Positions 16,411-24,415 of a stretch of DNA of 43,583 nucleotides are shown here, in pieces. Made by a program: the position numbers and the translations under genes. The notes beneath the pieces are model-generated. The model was not told the origin of the DNA. It saw nothing but the letters and a program-made list of their open reading frames with translations, and did not search any database. The stretch covers positions 1 through 43,583 of the forward strand of contig NZ_FNOT01000025.1 in assembly GCF_900107105.1 (NCBI RefSeq). The letters run 5' to 3'. Origin of the DNA: Geodermatophilus africanus (GTDB lineage: Bacteria; Actinomycetota; Actinomycetes; Mycobacteriales; Geodermatophilaceae). Position 1 is the stretch's first letter. Each line of letters begins with the position of its first letter.

Positions 16411-17490
16411 ATGCGCTTCCCCGACCCCCTGCGTGCGCGGGAGCCGCGGGCCTCGGCGCACTCGATCGTCCTGATCATGGGCGTCTCGACCGTCGTCCTC
16501 GCGCTGCTCACGACGTTCGGCCCCAACTCGGTCAGCAGCGCCACCAAGGTCGCCTCCTGGGCCGGGGTCGCCGCGCTGGTCGCAACGATCGCGGTGTGCG
16601 TCCTGGTCCCGGCCGAGCGGCTGGACCGCGCCGGCGCCTTCCCGCTCATCGGCCTCGGCGGCGTGCTGCTGACCTGCGTGCTCAACGTGCTGACCGACGA
16701 CCCCTCCGCCGGCGCGCAGGCCTTCCTGGCCTTCCCCGTGCTGTGGGCGGCCTCGCACCTGCGCTGGGCTGCCGTCGCCCTGGTGACGGGGGCGGCCGTG
16801 GTGGGCGACGGCGTCACCCAGCTGGTGCTCCAGCCCGTCGAGCCGGCGGTGCACGACGCGCTCGTCGTCGGGACCGTGCTCGTCGTGGCGGCCGTCATCC
16901 TGGTCCGGGCCGCCTCCATGCGGGACGGCCTGCTGCAGCGGCAGGCCGACGTCGACCCGCTCACCGGCCTGGTCACCCGGCGGGTCCTCGACGACGCGCT
17001 GACCGGGGCCCTCGAGCGGGAGCCGACCGGCGACGGTACGGCGCTGGTGCTGCTCGACGTCGACTCCTTCAAGCAGATCAACGACGCGCACGGCCACCCC
17101 GTGGGCGACGACGCGCTGGTCCACCTCTCCGGCCTCGTCCGGCGGCAGGTGCGGGCCGGGGACGCCGTGGTCGGCCGGCTCGGCGGCGACGAGCTCGCGC
17201 TGCTGCTGCCCGGCTGCACCGCCGAGATCGCCGGCCGGCGCGCGCACGAGCTGCTCGAGGCGGTGCGCCGCTCGCCGCTGCCGCGCGCCGACGGCGGCCC
17301 GCTGCCGCTGTCGATCAGCGTCGGCGTTGCCCACGCGCCGCTGCACGCGGCGTCCGTGCGCGAGCTCTACGCCGCGGCCGACGCGGCGCTCTACGAGGCC
17401 AAGCGGGCCGGCCGCGACCGCGTCGAGGTGGCCGTCAGCCCCGTCCCCGGACCAGCCCGAGGGCTGCCGCGGCAACGGTCCGCCCCGTGA
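16411..17490 (+). CDS. Membrane-anchored GGDEF diguanylate cyclase
   Basis: A 359-residue protein with about six N-terminal membrane helices (residues ~20-170) and a C-terminal GGDEF domain starting DVDPLTGLVTRRVLDDAL. The active-site loop reads GGDEL at 258-262, keeping the catalytic GGDE. An RAGD sequence just upstream may be an inhibitory I-site, although it is one residue further away than usual. It would make cyclic di-GMP at the membrane. ATG at 16411 has a nearby GGAG. Its last 56 bp overlap the end of the convergent flavoprotein gene. Confidence 0.9.
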   Translation: MRFPDPLRAREPRASAHSIVLIMGVSTVVLALLTTFGPNSVSSATKVASWAGVAALVATIAVCVLVPAERLDRAGAFPLIGLGGVLLTCVLNVLTDDPSAGAQAFLAFPVLWAASHLRWAAVALVTGAAVVGDGVTQLVLQPVEPAVHDALVVGTVLVVAAVILVRAASMRDGLLQRQADVDPLTGLVTRRVLDDALTGALEREPTGDGTALVLLDVDSFKQINDAHGHPVGDDALVHLSGLVRRQVRAGDAVVGRLGGDELALLLPGCTAEIAGRRAHELLEAVRRSPLPRADGGPLPLSISVGVAHAPLHAASVRELYAAADAALYEAKRAGRDRVEVAVSPVPGPARGLPRQRSAP

Positions 17491-18556
17491 GCCGCCCCTC
17501 GGCCAGCCCGAGCGCGACCACGTCGTCGAAGACCCGCTGATCGGCCCCGGCCGCGCGGACGGCGGCGTCCATCAGCCGCGGCCAGCGGGAGAGCTCGGAG
17601 GCGACCCGGGTGGCGCGCAGGTGCGCGCCGAGCCGCCGCCGCAGCGCCTCCCGGTACCGGGCGCCCGCGCCGGCCCCCGCGGACCACGCCGCACCGGCCA
17701 GCGCCCCGGACAGGACGGCGTAGAAGATGCCCTCCCCGGTCAGCGGGTTGACCAAGGACGCGGCGTCGCCGGCCAGTAGCGCCCGGCCGTCGGGCAGCCG
17801 TGGCCGACCGGTGGACAGCGGCAGCCGGTGCGCGCGCAGCCCCTCCGGCGCCACGCCGGGCAGCAGCCGGTGCAGCCCCTCGACCAGCGCCGCGCGGGTC
17901 GCGCCGCCGGACACCAGCTCGCCGTAGCCGACGTTGGCCCGCCCGTCGCCGAGCGGGAACGACCAGGCGTAGGCGGGCCACCGCTGCTCGGTGGTCACCA
18001 GCAGCTGCGTGCCGTCCTGCCCGGGCAGCGCTGGCGCGTAGCCGCGGATCGCCACGGCCAGCCGGTCCGCGCGGTTGGACCCCAGCCCCAGCGCCCGGCG
18101 GACGACGGACTCCGCGCCGTCGGCCCCGACGAGCACGCCCGCCCGAACGGTGCCGTCCACGGTGACGCCGTCCGCGCTGGCCGCCACGGTCCGCACGGTA
18201 GCCCGGCGGAACACCGCCCCGGCCGCCCGTGCGGCATCGAGCAGCCGGGCGTCGAACACCTCCCGGGGGACGACGGACGAGGGCCGGTGCGTGGAGCGCT
18301 CGACCCGCGCCCCACCGGGGGACCGCAGCGCCAGCCGGGGGACCGGCGGGTACCCGGCGACCAGCGCGGCCGGGTCGACGCCGAGCCCGGCGAGGACGTC
18401 GAGCGCCTCGGGCGCCACGCCGTCGCCGCACACCTTGTCGCGCGGGAAGTCGGCGCGGTCGAGCACCAGCACCGAGGCGCCGCTGCGCCGGGCGGCCAGC
18501 GCCGCGGCGGACCCGGCCGGGCCGCCACCCACCACGACGACGTCCCAGCGCTCCAC
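17435..18556 (-). CDS. Geranylgeranyl reductase-family FAD-dependent oxidoreductase
   Basis: A 373-residue flavoprotein. The N-terminal dinucleotide fold has VVVVGGGPAGSAAALAARRSG (residues ~6-26, quoted in part). KVCGDGV is the PxxKxCGDG-type motif of the geranylgeranyl reductase family, and the second FAD motif is LLAGDAASLVNPLTGEGIFYA near residue 270 (motif GDA...G.G). It may reduce isoprenoid chains (for example on menaquinone or lipids); menB lies ~3 kb away but no direct link is shown. GTG at 18556 begins just before the Rossmann strand. It is 38 bp downstream of the LOG-family gene on the same strand, and converges with and overlaps the GGDEF gene by 56 bp. Confidence 0.88.
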   Translation of the reverse strand: MERWDVVVVGGGPAGSAAALAARRSGASVLVLDRADFPRDKVCGDGVAPEALDVLAGLGVDPAALVAGYPPVPRLALRSPGGARVERSTHRPSSVVPREVFDARLLDAARAAGAVFRRATVRTVAASADGVTVDGTVRAGVLVGADGAESVVRRALGLGSNRADRLAVAIRGYAPALPGQDGTQLLVTTEQRWPAYAWSFPLGDGRANVGYGELVSGGATRAALVEGLHRLLPGVAPEGLRAHRLPLSTGRPRLPDGRALLAGDAASLVNPLTGEGIFYAVLSGALAGAAWSAGAGAGARYREALRRRLGAHLRATRVASELSRWPRLMDAAVRAAGADQRVFDDVVALGLAEGRLTGRTVAAAALGLVRGRG

Positions 18557-18594
18557 CCGCCCGACGCTACGGCCCCCCGCAGGGTGCGACCCGA

Positions 18595-19164
18595 TCACGG
18601 TGGGGTCGGCGCCCACTTCCGGGCCGGGTGCTCGTAGCGCTCGACGAAGGCGAGCAGCTGGTCGACCTCATCGACCACGCCCAGGGCGTCGAGCCGGCGG
18701 CGGTCGAGGTAGCCGTCGTCGACCATGCGGCGCAGCTGGGCCAGCAGCGGCTGCCAGAACCCGTCGACGTCCACCAGGACCGCCGGCTTGGCGTGCAGGC
18801 CGAGCATCCCCCAGGTCCAGGCCTCGAACAGCTCCTCGAGGGTGCCGGCGGCGCCGGGCAGGGCGACGAAGGCGTCGGCGAGCTCGGCCATCCGCGCCTT
18901 GCGCTCGTGCATCGAGCCGACCACCTCGAGCTGCGGGAGCCCGGGGTGCGCCAGCTCGTCGTCCACCAGGTGCTGCGGGATGACGCCGACGACGTGCCCA
19001 CCGGCGGCCAGGGCGGCGTCGGCCACGACGCCCATCAGCCCGGCGCGCCCGCCGCCGTAGACGATGCCGACGCCGGCGCGGGCCAGCCCGGCGGCGAACT
19101 CCGCCACGGCGGACCGGTGGGACGGCGGCCCGCTCTGGGACCCGGTGAAGACGGCGACGCGCAC
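18595..19164 (-). CDS. LOG-family protein (cytokinin riboside 5'-monophosphate phosphoribohydrolase-like)
   Basis: A 189-residue Rossmann-like protein. It has VAVFTGSQSG at the N-terminus, YGGGRAGLMG at about 40-49 and the LOG box LPGAAGTLEELFEAW; the consensus PGGxGTxxE appears here as PGAAGTLEE, one Gly to Ala change. Family members release free bases from nucleoside 5'-monophosphates and were long misnamed lysine decarboxylases. GTG at 19164 starts 54 bp from the divergent Nudix gene. It is followed by the flavoprotein gene on the same strand. Confidence 0.88.
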   Translation of the reverse strand: MRVAVFTGSQSGPPSHRSAVAEFAAGLARAGVGIVYGGGRAGLMGVVADAALAAGGHVVGVIPQHLVDDELAHPGLPQLEVVGSMHERKARMAELADAFVALPGAAGTLEELFEAWTWGMLGLHAKPAVLVDVDGFWQPLLAQLRRMVDDGYLDRRRLDALGVVDEVDQLLAFVERYEHPARKWAPTPP

Positions 19165-19218
19165 GACCCCGAGCCTGTCACGGCGGCGCGGCCGCCCCGG
19201 ACGGGGTTCACTGGGCGG

Positions 19219-19686
19219 GTGTTCACCTCCACCGACGGCTGGGTGACCTGCGCGCTCGGCCACCGGCACTGGGGGCGGGTCGGCGCGGCCGGCCTGCTGG
19301 TGCACCGCGCCGGCACCGACGGCCCCGAGCTGCTGCTGCAGCACCGGGCCACCTGGTCGCACCACGGCGGCACGTGGGGGACGCCGGGCGGCGCCCTGCA
19401 CGCCGGGGAGTCCGCCGAGCACGGTGCCCTCCGTGAGGTCCAGGAGGAACTGGGGCTGACGCCGCGGGACCTGGAGCTCGGCCCGTCCTCGGTCGACGAC
19501 CACGGCGGCTGGTCCTACACCACCGTGCTGGCCCGGCCGCTGCGCGACATCGAGGCCAGCGACCTGCGGCTGGACGGCGAGAGCGACGGCGTCGCCTGGA
19601 TCGCGCTGGGCGACCTGGTGTCGGTGCCGCTGCACCCGGGCTTCGAGGCGTCGCTGTACCGCCTGCACGACCTGCTCGTCGCCTGA
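19219..19686 (+). CDS. Nudix hydrolase
   Basis: A 155-residue protein with a complete Nudix box at residues 58-80 (GALHAGE, seven residues, then REVQEELGL). It would hydrolyse a nucleoside diphosphate linked to another moiety; the substrate is not predictable. GTG at 19219 is the chosen start. It is divergent from the LOG-family gene, and both could act on nucleotides, which is only an inference from context. A large inverted-repeat element begins three bases after the stop. Confidence 0.9.
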   Translation: MFTSTDGWVTCALGHRHWGRVGAAGLLVHRAGTDGPELLLQHRATWSHHGGTWGTPGGALHAGESAEHGALREVQEELGLTPRDLELGPSSVDDHGGWSYTTVLARPLRDIEASDLRLDGESDGVAWIALGDLVSVPLHPGFEASLYRLHDLLVA

Positions 19687-19689
19687 ACG

Positions 19690-19800
19690 AGGACCCCGTC
19701 CTCCCCTTCGAGGACCCCCTTGCCCCCCGCAGGCTCGCGCCAGGCCCCGTCCAGAGGCTCGCCGCGAGCGTGCGAGCGGTGAGGAGGACGGGGTCCTTCC
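19690..19800. repeat. GC-rich inverted repeat element, family B, copy 1
   Basis: Perfect 15-bp arms: AGGACCCCGTCCTCC at 19690-19704 and its complement at 19783-19797. Inside lies the 20-mer AGGACCCCCTTGCCCCCCGC at 19711-19730, which is repeated exactly at 22551-22570, and two variants of AGGCTCGC. It fills the gap between the convergent Nudix and phosphodiesterase genes and may act as a bidirectional terminator. Confidence 0.75.
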
Positions 19801-19861
19801 ACCTGCAAGGCGGCCGCCAGGGCTCGGGGCGGTGCCCTGGACGGGGCCACCGCGCCGCCGG

Positions 19862-20668
19862 TCAGGCTGGGGTCACCGTCACGGTGAGCGCCCGGTGGTC
19901 GCCGACCGGCAGCACCGTCGCCGCGGCGTCGGCCCCGTGCAGCCCGCCCCCCACCGCGAGCAGGTGGTCCAGCTGCACCCGCGGGGCGGGTGCCGGGAAG
20001 CTCGGCGCGCGCACCAGCGGCGTCGCCCGCAGCAGCCGCGCGGGCAGCCCGCCGGGCAGGTTGAGGTCGCCGGCGAGCACGACCGGGCCGGGCATCCCGG
20101 CGATCCAGCGGCGCAGCCGCCGCAGCTGGCGGACGGCGGTGTGCGGGGCGAACGACAGGTGGGTGGCGACGACGGTCAGCGTGCCCAGCCGCGCGGCGAC
20201 GGCGGCCCGCGGCTCGTCGGGGAACCACCACCAGCGCACCCGGCCGGTGCGCGGGTCCGGGCCCTGCACCGGCAGCCGGGCCCGGCCGGCACCCAGGTCC
20301 AGCACCGACCACTCGAGCACGGGCAGCCGGCTGAGCAGCGCGATCCCGTACAGCGGGCCGTCCCCCGGGGCGTGCCGGCCGCGTAGCACCGGCCCGGCCG
20401 GCGACCAGCTGCGGAAGGGGTCGGGGGTGCCGGCCACCGTGACCGCGCCCCGCCAGTCCGCGGCACCGATCCCGGCGGCCAGCGCGGCGGCCTGGTCGAC
20501 GTGCCGGGAGCGGGGCTGCCCGGCGTCGACCTCCTGGACGGCGAGCACGTCGACGTCCAGGCCGCCGACCGCCTTCTCCAGCCCGGCCGCGTCGAGGACG
20601 GGTCCGGCCGGGGTGCGCCCCGACGCGACGTTCACGGTGCCGACTCGCACGGTGGGCACCCGGGACAC
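19862..20668 (-). CDS. Endonuclease/exonuclease/phosphatase (EEP) family hydrolase
   Basis: A 268-residue metal-dependent phosphodiesterase of the EEP superfamily. Conserved pieces are VGTVNVAS near the N-terminus, the metal-binding Glu in LAVQEVDAG, THLSF, GDLNLP (Asp/Asn pair) and the terminal GDHRAL (Asp-His pair). No signal peptide is visible. The substrate could be nucleic acid, a phospholipid or another phosphodiester. GTG at 20668 gives a sensible start just before the first strand; several nearby GTGs leave it uncertain by a few residues. It is divergent from the low-complexity membrane protein gene. Confidence 0.85.
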   Translation of the reverse strand: MSRVPTVRVGTVNVASGRTPAGPVLDAAGLEKAVGGLDVDVLAVQEVDAGQPRSRHVDQAAALAAGIGAADWRGAVTVAGTPDPFRSWSPAGPVLRGRHAPGDGPLYGIALLSRLPVLEWSVLDLGAGRARLPVQGPDPRTGRVRWWWFPDEPRAAVAARLGTLTVVATHLSFAPHTAVRQLRRLRRWIAGMPGPVVLAGDLNLPGGLPARLLRATPLVRAPSFPAPAPRVQLDHLLAVGGGLHGADAAATVLPVGDHRALTVTVTPA

Positions 20669-20743
20669 CCCGGCGACGCTACCCGCGGGCACCGGACGGC
20701 GTCGTCCGCTCGAGGTGCCGCTGCGTGCCGGCCTGCCTACCCT

Positions 20744-21631
20744 GTGCACGGCCCGTCCGCGACGCCGAGGGAGCCGGCCCTGTCCTGCCGCCCGCGCCAC
20801 CTCGCCGCCGGCCCCGACCGCCCGCGGCGGACCCCGGCCGACCTCGTGCCGGAGGTCGTGCGGACCCGGGCGCCCCTGGCGCTGCTCCTCCTCGCCGGCC
20901 TCCTCACCGCTGCGGCGCTGGTCCTGATCGTCCTCGCGCCGGTCCCGACGGGGAGCGACGGCGACCGGGGCGCCGCTCCCGACACGACGACCGGCCGGTC
21001 CGCGGACCCCGGCGAGGGCATCGGCTCGGCGGCCCGCGTCCCCGCACCGCCGCCCTCGACCACCGCGACACAGCCCCCGGTCGGGGCGGTCCCCGATGGC
21101 GCACCGGCGGCCGGCGTCCCCGCGGGCGCGGAGCCGGCGACCCCGGTCGGAGCCGTCCCCGCGGGGGACCGGCCGGCCGCCGTCCAGCCCGGCGGCGCCG
21201 CCGTGGCGGGCTCCCCGACCGGCGGGACGACGTCCGGCGGGACGACGTCCGGCGGGACGACGTCCGGCGGCACGACCCCGGGCACCACGACCTCCGCGGG
21301 GGCGACGTCGGGCGCAGGGGGGACGTCCCGCGGCGGGGCGTCCGGGGAGTGGAGCGGCGGCACCGCGGCCGGCCGGCCGGCGGACGGAACGAGCGGGGGG
21401 TCGGGCGGTGGCTCGACGGGTGGGGGCTCGACCGGCGGTTCCGGTGGCTCGGGCGGCGGGTCCGGCGGGTCCGGCGGGTCGACCGGCGGTTCCCCGGGTG
21501 GGGAGCCGGCACCCCCGCCGGAGCGGCCCTGCCTGTGCGAGACGGTGGAGGTCGTGACCGAGGGCCTGGGCGACGTCGTCGACGGGGGGACCGAGGAGGC
21601 GGGCACGGTCGTCGGCGGACTGCTGCCGTGA
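20744..21631 (+). CDS. Single-pass membrane protein with Gly/Ser/Thr/Pro-rich extracellular region
   Basis: A ~295-residue protein with a basic N-terminus and one membrane helix at about residues 45-67 (LALLLLAGLLTAAALVLIVL). A long low-complexity region of Pro/Ala, then SGGTT repeats, then Gly/Ser-rich stretches follows, ending in a short segment with a CLC motif (RPCLCETVEVVTEGL). It resembles surface-exposed linker-rich proteins of actinobacteria; function is unknown. GTG at 20744 is a tentative start. The DNA includes three perfect 15-bp repeats at 21221-21265. Confidence 0.6.
   Translation: MHGPSATPREPALSCRPRHLAAGPDRPRRTPADLVPEVVRTRAPLALLLLAGLLTAAALVLIVLAPVPTGSDGDRGAAPDTTTGRSADPGEGIGSAARVPAPPPSTTATQPPVGAVPDGAPAAGVPAGAEPATPVGAVPAGDRPAAVQPGGAAVAGSPTGGTTSGGTTSGGTTSGGTTPGTTTSAGATSGAGGTSRGGASGEWSGGTAAGRPADGTSGGSGGGSTGGGSTGGSGGSGGGSGGSGGSTGGSPGGEPAPPPERPCLCETVEVVTEGLGDVVDGGTEEAGTVVGGLLP
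21221..21280 (+). repeat. 15-bp tandem repeat coding SGGTT units
   Basis: GGCGGGACGACGTCC is repeated exactly at 21221-21235, 21236-21250 and 21251-21265, with a degenerate fourth unit at 21266-21280. It lies in frame inside the low-complexity membrane protein gene, so copy-number change would alter length without a frameshift. Confidence 0.9.
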
Positions 21632-21660
21632 CCGGTCGGCGTCGGGGCTAGGTTCGGCCC

Positions 21661-22551
21661 ATGACCGCCCGCGACGACGTCTCGGAGATCTTCGACAGCG
21701 CGGCGTGGCAGCCGGTCGAGGGCTTCGACCTCACCGACCTCACCTACCACCGGGCCGTGGACGCCGGCGTCGTCCGGATCGCGTTCGACCGGCCCGAGGT
21801 GCGCAATGCCTTCCGTCCGCAGACCGTCGACGAGCTGATCACCGCGCTGGAGCACGCCCGGCTCTCGACCGACGTGGGCTGCGTGATCCTCACCGGCAAC
21901 GGGCCCAGCCCGCGGGACGGCGGCTGGGCGTTCTGCTCCGGCGGCGACCAGCGGGTGCGTGGGAAGTACGGGTACGAGCACGACAAGGGCCGGTCGAGCG
22001 GCCGGCTGCATGTGCTCGAGGCGCAGCGGCTGATCCGCTTCATGCCCAAGGTCGTCCTCTGCGTCGTCTCCGGGTGGGCGGCCGGTGGGGGGCACAGCCT
22101 GCACGTCGTCTCGGACCTCACCCTGGCCAGCGCCGAGCACGCGCGGTTCAAGCAGACCGACGCCGACGTCGGCAGCTTCGACGGCGGCTTCGGCTCGGCG
22201 TACCTCGCCCGCCAGGTGGGCCAGAAGTACGCCCGCGAGATCTTCTTCCTCGGCGACGAGTACTCCGCCGAGGACGCGCACCGCATGGGCATGGTCAACC
22301 GCGTCGTCCCGCACGCCGACCTCGAGCGGACGGCGCTGGACTGGGGTCGGCGGATCGTGGCCAAGAGCCCGACCGCGCAGCGGATGCTCAAGTACTCGTT
22401 CAACCTGATCGACGACGGGCTGGTCGGCCAGCAGCTGTTCGCCGGGGAGACGACGCGGCTGGCGTACATGGCCGAGGAGGCCGTCGAGGGGCGCGACGCG
22501 TTCCTCGAGAAGCGGGATCCGGACTTCAGCCGTTTCCCCTGGCACGTGTAA
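21661..22551 (+). CDS. menB: 1,4-dihydroxy-2-naphthoyl-CoA synthase
   Basis: A 296-residue crotonase-fold enzyme of menaquinone synthesis that closes the ring of o-succinylbenzoyl-CoA. MenB-specific features are FCSGGDQRVRGKYGY near residue 100, the oxyanion segment VSGWAAGGGHSLHVVSDLTL, the SFDGGFGSAYLARQVGQKYA block, and the C-terminal ending DFSRFPWHV. ATG at 21661. It is the only gene here ending in TAA. A family B hairpin starts directly after the stop. No other men gene is present in the window, but respiratory formate dehydrogenase downstream would feed electrons to menaquinone. Confidence 0.95.
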   Translation: MTARDDVSEIFDSAAWQPVEGFDLTDLTYHRAVDAGVVRIAFDRPEVRNAFRPQTVDELITALEHARLSTDVGCVILTGNGPSPRDGGWAFCSGGDQRVRGKYGYEHDKGRSSGRLHVLEAQRLIRFMPKVVLCVVSGWAAGGGHSLHVVSDLTLASAEHARFKQTDADVGSFDGGFGSAYLARQVGQKYAREIFFLGDEYSAEDAHRMGMVNRVVPHADLERTALDWGRRIVAKSPTAQRMLKYSFNLIDDGLVGQQLFAGETTRLAYMAEEAVEGRDAFLEKRDPDFSRFPWHV

Positions 22552-22612
22552 GGACCCCCTTGCCCCCCGCCACTCGCAGGCTCGCGACGGGCTCCTGCAA
22601 GGGGGCCGTTCC
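22552..22612. repeat. GC-rich hairpin element, family B, copy 2
   Basis: It begins right after the menB stop. It contains the same 20-mer as copy 1 (at 22551-22570), and CCCCCTTGC (22555-22563) pairs with GCAAGGGGG (22597-22605). It could work as a terminator for menB. Confidence 0.7.
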
Positions 22613-22651
22613 AGGGGCAGTCAGGAGCCTGACCGTACGAAGGAGGACGAA

Positions 22652-22984
22652 GTGATCGTCGAGGTGGTGGGTGGCGCCGACGAGCGGCCCGAGGTCCGGG
22701 TGGTCGACGTCGACGACCTGACCCGGCTGCACCTGGCACTGGGGGCCGTGACCGACGAGGAGGCCGACGGCGTGCTGCGGGACGCCGGCCTGGGCCGGGT
22801 GCAGGACGCGCAGACCGGCGTCCTGGACGTGGCGGCGCTCCGGGCGGCGGCCGAACCGCAGGCCGGGAGCGAGGACTGGGCGGAGCGGTGGGACGCCATG
22901 CTGGCGAAGACCCGGGAGTCCGGCTGGCTCAGCGACGACGGCAGCAGCGTGCAGGTGCACGTGGAGAGCGCGGCCGGCGCCTGA
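22652..22984 (+). CDS. Small hypothetical protein
   Basis: A 110-residue acidic protein (start GTG 22652, ribosome binding site AGGAGGA at 22641-22647). No membrane segment or known motif was recognised. The central part (VTDEEADGVLRDAGLGRVQD) looks helical, and a Trp-rich stretch EDWAERWDAML follows. Good ribosome binding site and codon use support a real gene. No functional clue comes from the neighbours. Confidence 0.7.
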   Translation: MIVEVVGGADERPEVRVVDVDDLTRLHLALGAVTDEEADGVLRDAGLGRVQDAQTGVLDVAALRAAAEPQAGSEDWAERWDAMLAKTRESGWLSDDGSSVQVHVESAAGA

Positions 22985-23016
22985 CACCAGCGTGACAGGC
23001 GTGACGGGAGGGGTTG

Positions 23017-23042
23017 TTTCCGGAACGTGAAATCGCCGGAAA
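23017..23042. promoter_or_regulatory. Candidate operator upstream of a TetR gene
   Basis: Inverted repeat TTTCCGG-N12-CCGGAAA (23017-23023 and 23036-23042) in an unusually A/T-containing stretch, 86 bp before the TetR gene at 23128. Autoregulation is a plausible use. Binding is not demonstrated. Confidence 0.4.
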
Positions 23043-23127
23043 AGCCGAAACTCTGCGGTGTCGTCGTTGTGGCGGCTCCAGCCGCGCGTCACGATGACCC
23101 CGTGACCCGCATCTCCTTGGTCCCGGC

Positions 23128-23721
23128 GTGAGCGGCACGCCGGGGCGCCCGCTGAGCGCCGAACTCTCCGAGCAACTGCTCTCCGTCGCGGTCGACATCC
23201 TGGCCGACGAGGGCTGGGGCAAGCTCAACAGCGACCGCGTCGCCGCCCGTGCCCACGCCGGCAAGGCCGGTATCTACCGGCGTTGGCCGACGATGGCGGC
23301 GATGGCCCGCACGGCGGTCGGGCGCTTCACGCTGGTGGAGGCACCGCCGGACCAGGGCTCGCTGCGCGAGGACCTGGCCGCGCTCGTCGACCGCTGGCAC
23401 CGGCCGCTCGACCGCGAGGAGCGCGCCGCGGCCAGCCTGGTCGGGGTGGCCCGCCACGAGGAGGACCTCCGCGCCGGGCTGGACGCCGCGCTGGTCCGCC
23501 CGCTCGCCGACGCGGTGCAGACGATCGGCGCCCGGGCGGCCGACCGGGGCCAGCCGGTCCCCGCGGCTCGGCTGGCCCTGCTGTGCTCGGTCGTCGAGGC
23601 CTTCTGGTGGCAGCGCTACACCTCCGCCCACGGCGCCATGAGCCGCGGCGAGGTGCAGCGCGTCCTCGACGAGGTGCTGCTGCCGATCCTGCTGCCGGAC
23701 CGGGAACGCGCCTCCGTCTGA
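23128..23721 (+). CDS. TetR/AcrR-family transcriptional regulator
   Basis: A 197-residue regulator with an N-terminal HTH (residues ~15-60, SDRVAARAHAGKAGIYRRWP as recognition region) and a C-terminal TetR_C-type domain with LVGVARHEEDLRAGLDAAL and CSVVEAFWWQRY. GTG at 23128. It is convergent with another TetR gene, with only one base between the stops. No obvious target operon is adjacent on its own strand, so its regulon may be its upstream region or distant genes. Confidence 0.88.
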   Translation: MSGTPGRPLSAELSEQLLSVAVDILADEGWGKLNSDRVAARAHAGKAGIYRRWPTMAAMARTAVGRFTLVEAPPDQGSLREDLAALVDRWHRPLDREERAAASLVGVARHEEDLRAGLDAALVRPLADAVQTIGARAADRGQPVPAARLALLCSVVEAFWWQRYTSAHGAMSRGEVQRVLDEVLLPILLPDRERASV

Positions 23722-23722
23722 C

Positions 23723-24415
23723 TCAGCCGGTCGGCCGCAGCCCGTCAGCGGTCGGCCGGGACATCGCCGAGCCCAGCCCGCTGAACACCTGGTCGGCGAC
23801 CGAGCGCGCCAGGCTCACGCCCTCCTCGTCGCTGCCCGGCAGCGCACCGGCCGGGCCGGTGAGCAGCCGGCGGTGCTGCACGATCAGGGTGCGGACGGCG
23901 GCCAGCCAGACCGCGGCGGTGACCGAGGCAGCCGTGCGGACGTCTTCCGGGACCGCGGGGGCGCCGCCCTCCGTCGTCCACACCTCGTACAGCGCGTCGC
24001 CGAGCCGCGCGGTCGCCTCGTGGTGGAGTTCCCGCTCGCGGGCCCGCAGCGCGGGGGAGGCCTCGAGCGTGGCGTCGAACGTGCGCCCCTCGGGGTCGGC
24101 CAGGTGCCGGACGTGCCCGGCCACCCGGTCGACGAGGTGGGCGTGCAGCGCGTCGAGGGGGCCGGTACCGGGAGCGCGCGAGCGCACCGACTCGGCGGCG
24201 CCCTCCACCCACGGCGTGTGCCCGTCGAAGAAGAGGTCCTCCTTCGTCGGGAAGTGGTTGAAGACGGTCTGGACGGCGACATCGGCAGCAGAGGCGATGT
24301 CGGCGATCGTCACCGCCTCGAAGCCGTGCTCGGCGAACAGCCGTTGCGCGGTCTCGCGGATGAGTGACCGGGTCAGTGCCTTCTTGCGGGCACGCCGGTC
24401 GATGGCCTCACTCAC
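23723..24415 (-). CDS. TetR/AcrR-family transcriptional regulator
   Basis: A 230-residue regulator with a typical HTH at residues ~15-58 (FEAVTIADIASAADVAVQTV, then FNHFPTKEDLFF). GTG at 24415. It converges with the TetR gene at 23128-23721 and is divergent from the Gfo/Idh/MocA oxidoreductase across 286 bp (24416-24701). That gap has no gene and includes TCTCAGGTTAACTCC near 24420 as a possible promoter part. The two TetR proteins differ in length and sequence and are not recent duplicates. Confidence 0.88.
   Translation of the reverse strand: MSEAIDRRARKKALTRSLIRETAQRLFAEHGFEAVTIADIASAADVAVQTVFNHFPTKEDLFFDGHTPWVEGAAESVRSRAPGTGPLDALHAHLVDRVAGHVRHLADPEGRTFDATLEASPALRARERELHHEATARLGDALYEVWTTEGGAPAVPEDVRTAASVTAAVWLAAVRTLIVQHRRLLTGPAGALPGSDEEGVSLARSVADQVFSGLGSAMSRPTADGLRPTG

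Noticed and set aside
15943..17475. Long minus-strand extension of the second STAS gene
   Set aside because: The region encodes the first STAS gene and, on the plus strand, the GGDEF protein. Only the last 81 residues match a known fold.
21221..21280. CRISPR-like repeats
   Set aside because: Units are directly adjacent 15-mers without spacers and lie in frame inside a gene.
20737..22545. A 602-codon minus-strand frame opposite menB and the repeat-rich membrane protein
   Set aside because: menB is clearly on the plus strand and the antisense product is Pro-rich low complexity with no domain.
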